From assembly GCF_020880995.1 (NCBI RefSeq), contig NZ_JAJISD010000002.1, positions 429,153 through 493,152 of the forward strand: a stretch of 64,000 nucleotides of DNA, in the 5' to 3' direction. A program made the translations under genes and the position numbers. Below, in pieces: positions 1 to 7,878 of this stretch. Each line of letters begins with the position of its first letter. Within the stretch, counting starts at the first letter, position 1. Under the pieces are notes generated by a model that had not been told where the DNA came from, searched no databases, and was given only the letters and a program-made list of their open reading frames with translations. This stretch comes from Reyranella aquatilis (GTDB taxonomy: Bacteria > Pseudomonadota > Alphaproteobacteria > Reyranellales > Reyranellaceae).

Positions 1-257
1 CCGGACGGACGGACGCGGCTCTCGGCCACGAAGGTCCCCTGCCCGACCCGGGCGTCCGTCAGGCCCCGACGCCGCGCCTCATTGTAGGCCCGTGTGACGG
101 TGGTGAGATCGACGCCCAGGGCGCTCGCCAGCGCACGATGGGTCGGCAGCCGCTGGCCCCGGTGCAGGCGGCCCGAGGCGATGTCGCGCTCGAGCGCCTC
201 GACGATCCCCTCGTATACCGGCCCACTGGCGGTATCGAGTGTAGGGCTCCAATCCAT
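1..257 (-). CDS. MocR/PdxR-type GntR-family regulator, N-terminal part only
   Basis: This is the first 85 codons of a gene that runs off the left edge. The start is the ATG at 257-255 on the minus strand. The translation is a classic GntR winged helix-turn-helix: the segment [20 protein letters not shown] is followed by a Tyr-Asn-Glu helix and the wing Gly-Gln-Gly-Thr-Phe-Val-Ala. In this sequence style the domain is normally followed by a PLP-dependent aminotransferase-like domain (MocR family), which is outside the window, so the effector is unknown. It is divergent from the DUF983 gene, and the copies of a 7-base repeat between them probably serve as its operator. A stand-alone GntR regulator remains possible. 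Confidence 0.8.
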   Translation of the reverse strand, partial: MDWSPTLDTASGPVYEGIVEALERDIASGRLHRGQRLPTHRALASALGVDLTTVTRAYNEARRRGLTDARVGQGTFVAESRVRPS

Positions 258-302
258 ACAATTTGTCTCCTTGATCTTGAATGTATGGCCAACTGTATGG
301 AT
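252..302. promoter_or_regulatory. Candidate MocR operator with three copies of TGTATGG
   Basis: TGTATGG occurs at 282-288 and again at 294-300 as a direct repeat with a 12-base period. Its reverse complement CCATACA lies at 254-260 and overlaps the regulator start codon. The outer copies extend to an inverted pair, ATCCATACA and TGTATGGAT. MocR regulators typically bind direct or inverted repeats in the divergent region they control, so this is a likely autoregulatory site that also governs the DUF983 gene. The role is inferred from position and symmetry only. Confidence 0.5.
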
Positions 303-332
303 ATCCAAGCACGACAATTCGAGGAGGTGCGG

Positions 333-719
333 ATGGCCGACAAAGGCGGTGTCTATCTTCTGCGCGGCATGCTGGGCCGCTGCCCGGCCTGCGGCGAGGG
401 CAAGCTGTTCCGCGCTTTCGTGAAGGTCGCGGACCGTTGCTCAGCCTGCGGAGAGGACCTGCATCATCACCGCGCCGACGACTTCCCGGCCTACCTGACG
501 ATCTTCCTGGTCGGCCATCTGGTCGTGCCGATCGCGATGTATGTCGAGATCGCCTATCAGCCGTCCTACTGGCTGCACGCCGCATTGTGGGCGCCGATGG
601 TGATCGCGCTGTCGGTGGGCCTGCTGCAGCCGATCAAGGGCACGATCGTCGCCCTGCAGTGGCACATGGGCATGCACGGCTTCGCCGCGGCGAAGCAGGC
701 GCGGGCCGAGTACTGCTGA
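333..719 (+). CDS. DUF983 family membrane protein
   Basis: This protein of 128 residues has an N-terminal zinc-ribbon-like pair of motifs (Cys-Pro-Ala-Cys near residue 15 and Cys-Ser-Ala-Cys near residue 35). Two hydrophobic segments follow, around residues 50-70 and 77-98. This arrangement is characteristic of DUF983, small inner-membrane proteins of alphaproteobacteria whose function is unknown. The ATG at 333 is chosen over upstream in-frame starts because GAGGAGG sits at 321-327, at ideal spacing. The gene is divergent from the MocR-type regulator and may be under its control. Confidence 0.8.
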   Translation: MADKGGVYLLRGMLGRCPACGEGKLFRAFVKVADRCSACGEDLHHHRADDFPAYLTIFLVGHLVVPIAMYVEIAYQPSYWLHAALWAPMVIALSVGLLQPIKGTIVALQWHMGMHGFAAAKQARAEYC

Positions 720-740
720 CCGGCCGCGCGCGACTTTCCG

Positions 741-1760
741 TTAACCGAAAGTCTCGAAGACTTCGGCGATCGCCGCGCGGTCCAGCCCGGCGCGCAGGCA
801 GGTTTCCAGCAGCACCCGCGCCTTCAGCGGGTTGAGCCGGCCGCCCCACAGCAAGCCCGCCTTGCGCAGGGCGATCTCCGAACTCGGGCCGCCATAGGTC
901 TGGCGCAGCAGCGGCCCGCCGCCGGCGCGGGGCGCCACCACGGTGGGAATGATCTCGCCAAGCTGGCCGACCAGCGACGCGACGCGCTCGGGAACGTGAC
1001 CGCCACCCATGGCACCCAGCACGACGCCGCGATAGCCGAGCTGGTCGCGATGATCGATCATCGCCTCGAGAATGTAGCCGGGCTCGTCGAGCCCCAGCCA
1101 CAGCAGCGCCACCGGCTGCTCCCGGCCCTCCGACGCCTTGCCCAGCCGCTTGCGCGCCGCTTCGACCGGCGCGCGCACCGGCAGCGACAGCGGCACGAGC
1201 CTGTCCTCGACCAGTGCCGCCAGCGGACCGGTCTGCGGCGAGGCGAACGCGTTGAAGCGTGTCGGATGGACCTTCTGCACGTCGGCCGCTGCATAGACTT
1301 CGTCGAGCATCACCGCGACGACGCCCAGCGCCTTGGCGTGCGCCTTCATCCAGGGATCGCAGGCCACGCGCACGGCCGCCAGCAGGTTGCCCGGCCCGTC
1401 GGGCGAGGTGAGCGCGGGATTGCGCATTGCCGCCGTCACGATCACCGGAATGTCGCGTTCGACCAGCAGGTCGAGCAGGAAGCTGGTCTCCTCGAGCGTG
1501 TCGGTGCCCTGCGTCACCACCACGCCATCGACGTCGAGGTCCATGATCTTCGCCGCCAGTGCGTGGATCTGGTCGAAGGACAGCGAATGGCTGCCGACCC
1601 GCGACACCGTCTCGGCGCGAATGTCTGCAAGCGTCGCCAGCAGCGGCACCGCGGCGACGAGGTCGTCGGCGCCCAGCCCCATCTGCATGGCACCGGACGC
1701 ATCCGGTGCGGTCGCGATGGTGCCGCCGAGGGCCAGGATCTGGACGCGCGGAAGGGTCAT
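741..1760 (-). CDS. L-asparaginase family protein
   Basis: The product (339 residues) probably hydrolyses L-asparagine, or a related amide, to aspartate and ammonia. It carries both catalytic signatures of the bacterial asparaginase family: GGTIAT at residues 12-17, with the nucleophile-type Thr14, and TQGTDTLEET at 83-92, with the Thr86-Asp87 pair. Length matches the family. No signal peptide is visible, so a cytoplasmic type is likely. Its ATG overlaps the stop of the upstream gene by four bases (ATGA), and that gene overlaps the hydantoinase B gene the same way, so the three are probably co-translated. The exact substrate cannot be read from sequence. Confidence 0.88.
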   Translation of the reverse strand: MTLPRVQILALGGTIATAPDASGAMQMGLGADDLVAAVPLLATLADIRAETVSRVGSHSLSFDQIHALAAKIMDLDVDGVVVTQGTDTLEETSFLLDLLVERDIPVIVTAAMRNPALTSPDGPGNLLAAVRVACDPWMKAHAKALGVVAVMLDEVYAAADVQKVHPTRFNAFASPQTGPLAALVEDRLVPLSLPVRAPVEAARKRLGKASEGREQPVALLWLGLDEPGYILEAMIDHRDQLGYRGVVLGAMGGGHVPERVASLVGQLGEIIPTVVAPRAGGGPLLRQTYGGPSSEIALRKAGLLWGGRLNPLKARVLLETCLRAGLDRAAIAEVFETFG

Positions 1761-2284
1761 GACAACAGCCTCAGTGAACGGAAGAAGCGCTCGGCCTCGG
1801 GCGCGCGCATCGCATCGGCCGGCGCGAGATATCCCAGCGATACGTAGCGGCTACCCTTCAGCAGGATGAGCTGGCGCAGTGCGTTGCCACCCGCGACCGG
1901 ACCGGTCGATTCGACCGCGGGCGCTCCCTGCACCGTTTTCCAGTCGATCTGGGCCCACTTGCCGCCGGCCAGGCGCTGCGCGCGATCGTCGAGCGCCGAC
2001 TGCAGGTTGAGCTTGGGCTGGCGCACATCGACATCGGCGGGATAGAGCGCGCTCTGCGCCACGAACGACAGGCGCCGGTACTCCAGGCTGTAGGAATTGT
2101 AGACGAAGGGCGTGCCGCCGGGCGACGTGGTGTCGATCTTCTTGTAGATCGGCGCCCCGGGCATTTCGACGAAGAACGACTTGTCAGCGCCCTCGACCGG
2201 AAACCACGAGGCCGATTGCGCCGCCGCCTCGGCTGCCAGCAAGGCCGCCGGCAGCGCGAGAAAGAACCGTCGCGAGCGCATCAT
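1757..2284 (-). CDS. Exported protein of unknown function
   Basis: This 175-residue protein begins with an Arg-rich n-region (Arg-Ser-Arg-Arg-Phe-Phe), a hydrophobic stretch and an Ala-rich cleavage region ending near residue 22. It is therefore predicted to be exported, possibly by the Tat route given the Arg pair. The mature part shows no motif I recognise. It is coupled by ATGA overlaps to the hydantoinase B gene upstream and the asparaginase gene downstream, which suggests a shared transcript rather than a shared reaction. Confidence 0.6.
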   Translation of the reverse strand: MMRSRRFFLALPAALLAAEAAAQSASWFPVEGADKSFFVEMPGAPIYKKIDTTSPGGTPFVYNSYSLEYRRLSFVAQSALYPADVDVRQPKLNLQSALDDRAQRLAGGKWAQIDWKTVQGAPAVESTGPVAGGNALRQLILLKGSRYVSLGYLAPADAMRAPEAERFFRSLRLLS

Positions 2285-3978
2285 TCGGCAGCCCGGGTCG
2301 GGCCGAACTTCTCGCGCGCTTCCGCTTCGGTGTAGTAGCCGCGCACCACGTCGCGGGCGATCGATTCGCGGCTCCGCTTCGCGGGATCGCCGAAGCCACC
2401 ACCGCCCGGCGTGGAAACGCGCACGACGTCGCCGACGCCGATCTCGATGTCCTGGTCCTTGGAGATGTGCGGTGGCCGATAGACCCGCCCGCCCTGGTCG
2501 ATCTGGACGAGGTTGGTGCCGCCGTCGTGGCCGCCCAGCACGCCCTGTGGGCCGGTTCGGCCATGATCCATCACCATCGATACGCGCGCTTCGCCGCGCC
2601 GCAGCTTGATGGCGTAGTTGATACCGAAACCGCCGCGGAACTCGCCGGCGCCGCCCGAGCCCTCGCGCAGGGAGAACTCCTCGAACAGCACGGGATAGAA
2701 CTGCTCCAGCACCTCGACCGGCGGCATCTTGGAGATGCCGATGGTCGAGCAGCCGTTGCTCAAGCCGTCGCCGCCCTGGAAGCCGCCGTAGCCGCCGCCG
2801 GTGAAGAGATACATGATGTAGTTGCGCTTGCGCTCCGGGTCGTAGCCGCCGACGCCGAGATTGCCCGACGTCCCGGCCGGCGCCGCGAACAGCAGGTCGG
2901 GGATCGCCTTGGTGAGGGCAGCGAACACCGCCTCGGCGACGCGCTGGCTCACCTCGGCGGCGCAGCCCGACACGGGCCGCGGATACTTCGCATACAGGAA
3001 CGTGCCCTCGGGCTCGACGATGCGCAGGGGTTCGAAAGTGCCCGCATTGATCGGCACGTCGGGAAAGACGTGCTTCACCGCCAGGTAGATCGCCGACTTG
3101 GTGGTCGCGATCACGCTGTTCATCGGGCCGCGGCAGGGCGGGCTCGAGCCGCTCATGTCGAAGGTGAGCTCGTCGCCCTTCTTCGTGATCTTCATCTTGA
3201 TCGTGAGCGGCTGATCGACGACGCCGTCGCTGTCGACCTGCGAGGAGCCCTCGTACACACCGTCAGGAATGTCGGCGATCTTGGCGCGCATCTGGCGCTC
3301 GGCGCGGTGGCGCATCTCGGCGATCGCGGCCCGCACCACGTCGGCGCCGTAGCGGTCGATCAGCTCGGTGAGCCGGGTCTCGCCGGTCGTGAGGGCTGCG
3401 GCCTGCGCCTTGATGTCACCGATGCGCTGATCGGCGATGCGGATGTTGGACATGATGATGGACAGGATCTCCTGGTCCATCTCGCCCTTCTTGAAGAACT
3501 TCACCGGCGGCAGGCGCAGGCCTTCCTGCTCGACCTCGGTGGCGCTGGCCGAGAAGCCGCCCGGCACCATGCCGCCGACGTCGGGCCAATGGCCGGTATT
3601 GGCGAGCCAGGCAAACAGCTCGCCCTTGTAGAAGAACGGCTTCACGAAGCGCACATCCATGAGATGCGTGCCGCCGAGGTAGGGATCGTTGACGATGAAG
3701 ACGTCGCCCGGATCGACCTTGCCGGCATAGTGCGTCTTCACGCGCTCGATCACGGCGCGGGTCGAAAACTGCATGGTGCCGACGAAAACCGGCAGACCAA
3801 GTTCGCCCTGGGCGATCAGGGAGCCGTCGACCGTGTCGTAGATGCCGTCGGAGCGGTCCATGCCCTCCGAGATCACCGGCGAGAAGGCGGCGCGCACGAA
3901 AGCCAGATCCATTTCGTTGCAGACCTGGATCAGGCCGTTCTGGATGACTGTCAAAGTGACGGGATCGAGGTTCGACAT
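2281..3978 (-). CDS. Hydantoinase B/oxoprolinase family subunit
   Basis: This 565-residue protein has the HyuB layout: an N-terminal Asp-Pro-Val-Thr-Leu start, the motif NDPYLGGTHL near residues 95-104, and a Gly-rich C-terminal half ending in the typical GGGGFGDP motif. HyuB subunits act with HyuA in ATP-dependent opening of five-membered cyclic amides (hydantoins, 5-oxoproline) or in related carboxylase-type complexes. No hyuA gene is adjacent; the nearest is at 36.5 kb, where it already has its own hyuB. The start at 3978 gives the standard family N-terminus; the frame stays open further upstream but into the divergent promoter region. Substrate unknown. Confidence 0.85.
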   Translation of the reverse strand: MSNLDPVTLTVIQNGLIQVCNEMDLAFVRAAFSPVISEGMDRSDGIYDTVDGSLIAQGELGLPVFVGTMQFSTRAVIERVKTHYAGKVDPGDVFIVNDPYLGGTHLMDVRFVKPFFYKGELFAWLANTGHWPDVGGMVPGGFSASATEVEQEGLRLPPVKFFKKGEMDQEILSIIMSNIRIADQRIGDIKAQAAALTTGETRLTELIDRYGADVVRAAIAEMRHRAERQMRAKIADIPDGVYEGSSQVDSDGVVDQPLTIKMKITKKGDELTFDMSGSSPPCRGPMNSVIATTKSAIYLAVKHVFPDVPINAGTFEPLRIVEPEGTFLYAKYPRPVSGCAAEVSQRVAEAVFAALTKAIPDLLFAAPAGTSGNLGVGGYDPERKRNYIMYLFTGGGYGGFQGGDGLSNGCSTIGISKMPPVEVLEQFYPVLFEEFSLREGSGGAGEFRGGFGINYAIKLRRGEARVSMVMDHGRTGPQGVLGGHDGGTNLVQIDQGGRVYRPPHISKDQDIEIGVGDVVRVSTPGGGGFGDPAKRSRESIARDVVRGYYTEAEAREKFGPTRAAE

Positions 3979-4057
3979 GACCGAATCACTAGCACAGCCC
4001 ATGCCTTGCTGCGCTATGATGGCGTTCAAATCCCCCACTTTTCGAAGCGGAATAGCC

Positions 4058-6394
4058 ATGAACGCGCCTCTCGCCGCCGACAAACTCGATCTGATGAAAT
4101 TCGGCGTCGGCCAGCCGGTGCCGCGCCAGGAGGACCCGACCCTGCTCAAGGGCCAGGGCCGCTACACCGACGACGTCAACCTGCCCGGCCAGGCCTATGC
4201 AGTGATGGTGCGCAGCCAGGTCGCGCATGGCCTGCTGAAGGGCATCGACGCCGAGGAAGCGCGCAACATGCCGGGTGTGCTGGGCGTCTGGACCGGCGCC
4301 GACCTCAACGCCGCCGGATACGGCGCGCTGAAGACCGTGATGATGGTGCCCAACCGCGACGGCTCGCAGATGAAGACGCCGACGCGCTATTCGCTCGCCA
4401 CCGACAAGGTGCGCTTCGTCGGCGATCCCGTGGCCTTCGTCGTCGCCGAGACCCAGGCACAGGCGCGCGATGCCGCCGAGGCCGTGGTCCTCGACATCGA
4501 ACCCCTGCCTGCCGTCACGGAGGCGCGCGCCGCCACCCAGCCCGGCGCGCCGATCGTGTTCGACGACGTGCCGGACAATGTCTGTGCGGACTTCCAGTTC
4601 GGCGACAGCGCGAAGGTGGCGGACGCCTTCGCCAAGGCCGCGCATGTGACGAAGCTGCACCTCGTCAGCAACCGCATCGTCGTCTGCGCGATGGAGCCGC
4701 GCACCGCGATCGGCCACTACGACAAGGAAACCGACCGCTCGACCCTCTATGCCGGCTGCCAGGGCGTGTTCGGCCTCAAGAACCAGATGGCCGCGCTGCT
4801 GGGGATCAAGCCGGCGCAGATGCGCGTCGTCACCGGCAATGTCGGCGGCTCGTTCGGGATGAAGGGCTCGCCGTATCCCGAATATGCCGGCCTCTTCCAT
4901 GCCTCGAAGATCCTCGGCCGCCCGGTCAAATGGACCGACGACCGCTCGGGCAGCTTCCTCAGCGACCAGCATGGCCGCGACCACGATTTCGACGCCGAAC
5001 TGGCGCTCGACAAGGACGGCACCTTCCTCGCCGTGCGCCTCAAGGGCTACGCCAATCTCGGCGCCTATCTCTCCAACGTCGGCGCGGCCATGGGCGCGCT
5101 CGGCGTCTCGCGCAATCTCGCCGCGGTCTATCGAACGCCGCTGATCGAGGTGCAGACCAAGGTGGCCTTCACCCACACCTCGCCGATCGGCGCCTATCGC
5201 GGCGCGGGCCGGCCTGAGGCCAACTACTTCATGGAGCGGCTGATCGCCACCGCAGCCCGCGAGATGGGCCTCGACCAAACGGAGATCCGCCGGCGCAACC
5301 ACATCAAGCCCGAGGAGATGCCCTACAAGACCGCCTCGGGCACGGTCTACGACAGCGGCGAGTTCACGGTGCTGCTGGACAAGGCGCTGGAGCTGGCCGA
5401 CGTCGCGGGCTTCGCGGCCCGCAAGGAAGAGAGCGCCAAGCGCGGCAAGCTGCGCGGGCTGGGCATCGGCGATTATCTCGAAGTGACGGCGCCGCCGACG
5501 AACGAGATGGGCGGCCTCCGCTTCGAAGAGAACGGCGACGTCACCATCATCACCGGCACGCTCGACTACGGCCAGGGCCACTGGTCGGCGTTCGCGCAGG
5601 TGCTGACGACCAAGCTCGGCATCCCGTTCGAACGCATCAAGCTCAAGCAGGGCGACAGCGACCTGCTGATCGCGGGCGGCGGAACGGGCGGCTCGAAGTC
5701 GATCATGGCGTCGGGCGCGGCGATCGTGGAAGCCTCCGACAAGGTGATCGAGAAGGGCAAGCAGATCGCGGGCGTGGCGCTCGAAGCCTCGGCCGCCGAC
5801 ATCGAGTTCAAGCTCGGCCGCTTCGAGATCGTCGGCACCGACCGCGGCATCGGCATCATGGAACTGGCAGCCAAGCTGCGCGGTGGCCTGAAACTGCCCG
5901 AGGGCGTGCCCGACACGCTCGACGTCAGCCATGTCCACGAGGCCGCGCCCTCGGCCTTTCCCAACGGCGCGCATGTGGCAGAGGTCGAGATCGATCCCGA
6001 CACCGGCACGGTGGAGGTCGTGAAGTACACGATGGTCGGCGACTTCGGCACGGTCATCAACCCCATGCTGGTCGAGGGCCAGAGCCATGGCGGCGTCGTG
6101 CAGGGCATCAGCCAGGCGATCTTCGAGCGCGTGGTCTACAGCGAGGAGGGCCAGCCGCTCACCGGCAGCTTCACCGACTACGCCATCCCGCGCGCGGGCG
6201 ACGCGCCTTCCTTCAGAATCGACTATCACTCGGTGCCGGCGAAGACGAACGTGCTCGGCGCCAAGGGCTGCGGCGAGGCCGGCTGCGCGGGCTCGCTGCC
6301 GTCGGTGATGAACGCAATCTCCGACGCGCTGGGCGGCAAGCACATCAACATGCCGGCCACGCCCGAGCGCGTGTGGGAAGCGCTGAGATCCTAG
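4058..6394 (+). CDS. Xanthine dehydrogenase-family molybdopterin-binding subunit (form II CoxL-like)
   Basis: This 778-residue molybdenum hydroxylase large subunit hydroxylates an unknown substrate using a molybdopterin cytosine dinucleotide-type cofactor. Visible marks are the N-terminal Arg-Gln-Glu-Asp and Gly-Arg-Tyr-Thr-Asp-Asp motifs, the active-site loop AYRGAGRPE around residue 385, and the C-terminal GCGEAGCAG carrying the catalytic Glu. The AYRGAGR loop is the form II pattern, not the AYXCSFR loop of genuine aerobic CO dehydrogenase, so CO oxidation is unlikely. The usual partner genes for the FAD subunit and the 2Fe-2S subunit are absent on both sides. Start at ATG 4058 gives the normal family N-terminus. 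Confidence 0.88.
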   Translation: MNAPLAADKLDLMKFGVGQPVPRQEDPTLLKGQGRYTDDVNLPGQAYAVMVRSQVAHGLLKGIDAEEARNMPGVLGVWTGADLNAAGYGALKTVMMVPNRDGSQMKTPTRYSLATDKVRFVGDPVAFVVAETQAQARDAAEAVVLDIEPLPAVTEARAATQPGAPIVFDDVPDNVCADFQFGDSAKVADAFAKAAHVTKLHLVSNRIVVCAMEPRTAIGHYDKETDRSTLYAGCQGVFGLKNQMAALLGIKPAQMRVVTGNVGGSFGMKGSPYPEYAGLFHASKILGRPVKWTDDRSGSFLSDQHGRDHDFDAELALDKDGTFLAVRLKGYANLGAYLSNVGAAMGALGVSRNLAAVYRTPLIEVQTKVAFTHTSPIGAYRGAGRPEANYFMERLIATAAREMGLDQTEIRRRNHIKPEEMPYKTASGTVYDSGEFTVLLDKALELADVAGFAARKEESAKRGKLRGLGIGDYLEVTAPPTNEMGGLRFEENGDVTIITGTLDYGQGHWSAFAQVLTTKLGIPFERIKLKQGDSDLLIAGGGTGGSKSIMASGAAIVEASDKVIEKGKQIAGVALEASAADIEFKLGRFEIVGTDRGIGIMELAAKLRGGLKLPEGVPDTLDVSHVHEAAPSAFPNGAHVAEVEIDPDTGTVEVVKYTMVGDFGTVINPMLVEGQSHGGVVQGISQAIFERVVYSEEGQPLTGSFTDYAIPRAGDAPSFRIDYHSVPAKTNVLGAKGCGEAGCAGSLPSVMNAISDALGGKHINMPATPERVWEALRS

Positions 6395-6413
6395 CGACGT
6401 TCAGGCCCGCCCC

Positions 6414-7772
6414 GTGACCTCCCCCCATCCCGATGTCGCCATCGTCGGCTGCGGACCGGTGGGGGCGATGCTCGGCAACCTGCTGGGCCAGGCCGGCCTC
6501 TCGGTCGACATCTACGACCGGGAGCGCGAGATCCACCCGCTGCCGCGCGCCGTGCACTTCGACGGCGAGGTCATGCGCATCTTCCAGTCGGCGGGCCTCG
6601 CCACCGCGGTCGCCGCCGCCTCCCGCCCCTCGTCGAAGGGGATGCACTTCGTCAACGCCGCCGGCGTCACGCTCATGGTTCGCCGCGGCCTCGAAGGACC
6701 GGGTCCGCAGGGCTGGGCGGGCAACTGGTATTTTCACCAGCCAGCCCTCGAGCAGATCCTGCGCTCGGGCCTCAGCCGATTTCCGAACGTGCGCGTTCAT
6801 CTCGGCCGCGAGATCAGATGCACCGACGAGCTGACCGCCCGTTTCGTCGTCGGCTGCGACGGCGCCCGTTCGATGGTGCGAAACGCCATCGGCAGCCGTT
6901 CGCACGACCTCGGGCTGCACCAGCCCTGGCTCGTGGTCGACCTCCTGTGCGACCGTGAGCGGCCGAGGGTGCAGGCCCTGCCGGACTATACGCTCCAGCT
7001 TTGCGACCCGGCGCGGCCGATGACCGTCGTCCATGTCGGCGGCCGGCGATGGCGCTGGGAGATCATGCTGATGCCGGGCGACGACCCCACCCGCCTCACC
7101 GAGCCTGCCACCTTCTGGCCGATGCTGGAGCGCTGGGTCGGGCCGCAGGACGCCACGCTGGAACGCAGCGCCGTCTATACGTTTCACTCGGTCGTACAGG
7201 AAGGATGGCGGCGCGGCCGGCTGGTGCTCGCCGGCGACGCCTGCCATCAGACGCCGCCCTTTCTCGGCCAGGGCATGTGCGCTGGCATTCGCGATGCCGC
7301 CAACCTCGCTTGGAAACTGGCTGCCGTCGTCAGGGGCGAGTCCGATGATGGGTTGCTGGATACCTACGAGAGCGAGCGCGTACCTCACGTGCGCGCGTTC
7401 ATAGACCTGGCGGTCAGGCTTGGCGCCATCCTGCAGGAGACCGATTCGGCAGCCGCCGCGGCACGGGATGCCCGCTTCGCCTCAGGTGCCTCGCTCTTCG
7501 ATTTTCCGCAGCCCCAGCTCGGGCCCGGCCATCGCGCCGACGCGCCACCGCCGGTCGGCATGATCTTTCCACAACCGAAGCTGGCCGATGACCGGCTGAT
7601 GGACGATGCGATCGGCCAGCGCTTCGCGATCGTCGGCGAGACGTCATTGCTCGAACACCTCAGGCCCGATGCCGTGCCGCTACCCGAGGTCGGAAAGGAA
7701 TGGCTGGAGCAGAACGGCGTCCGAGCGGCATTGCTCCGACCGGACCGCTATGTCTTCGACGTCGCCCGCTGA
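6414..7772 (+). CDS. FAD-dependent aromatic-ring-type monooxygenase
   Basis: This is a 452-residue member of the class A flavoprotein monooxygenases (FAD_binding_3 group, like MhpA and PheA). It shows the dinucleotide fold GCGPVG at residues 12-17, a DG motif in Val-Gly-Cys-Asp-Gly-Ala-Arg, and the FAD ribityl-binding GD motif in LAGDACHQTPPFLGQGM. It is about 100 residues shorter than MhpA, so the C-terminal thioredoxin-like domain is reduced. Start is GTG 6414, 19 bases after the molybdenum hydroxylase stop, with no strong ribosome site. Phenolic or heteroaromatic ring hydroxylation is the likely reaction type. Confidence 0.82.
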   Translation: MTSPHPDVAIVGCGPVGAMLGNLLGQAGLSVDIYDREREIHPLPRAVHFDGEVMRIFQSAGLATAVAAASRPSSKGMHFVNAAGVTLMVRRGLEGPGPQGWAGNWYFHQPALEQILRSGLSRFPNVRVHLGREIRCTDELTARFVVGCDGARSMVRNAIGSRSHDLGLHQPWLVVDLLCDRERPRVQALPDYTLQLCDPARPMTVVHVGGRRWRWEIMLMPGDDPTRLTEPATFWPMLERWVGPQDATLERSAVYTFHSVVQEGWRRGRLVLAGDACHQTPPFLGQGMCAGIRDAANLAWKLAAVVRGESDDGLLDTYESERVPHVRAFIDLAVRLGAILQETDSAAAAARDARFASGASLFDFPQPQLGPGHRADAPPPVGMIFPQPKLADDRLMDDAIGQRFAIVGETSLLEHLRPDAVPLPEVGKEWLEQNGVRAALLRPDRYVFDVAR

Positions 7773-7777
7773 CTGGC

Positions 7778-7801
7778 CGATCGTCGCGATCGACACATTT
7801 T
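7778..7801 (+). terminator. Weak terminator-like hairpin after the monooxygenase gene
   Basis: CGATCG at 7778-7783 and CGATCG at 7787-7792 pair across a 3-base loop. A T-containing run (ACACATTTT) follows six bases after the monooxygenase stop. The stem is short, so this is only a candidate. Confidence 0.35.
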
Positions 7802-7878
7802 GACACGCACGAGGCGTGCACGTGCGATGAAGGCGCCTCGTTGGAAAGGCGGGTTCATTTCGCTAAGACCTCCGCCCG

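Noticed and set aside
2467..5217. Very long open frame on the plus strand opposite hydantoinase B
   Set aside because: It is an antisense shadow produced by high GC: composition is rich in Arg, Ala, His and Asp without any motif, and it spans two real, motif-rich genes.
3989..6343. Long minus-strand frame opposite the molybdenum hydroxylase
   Set aside because: No recognisable domain; the opposite strand carries complete active-site motifs of a known family.
4058..6394. Aerobic carbon monoxide dehydrogenase large subunit
   Set aside because: The active-site loop is AYRGAGR, not the Cys-containing AYXCSFR loop of form I CoxL, and coxM/coxS are absent.
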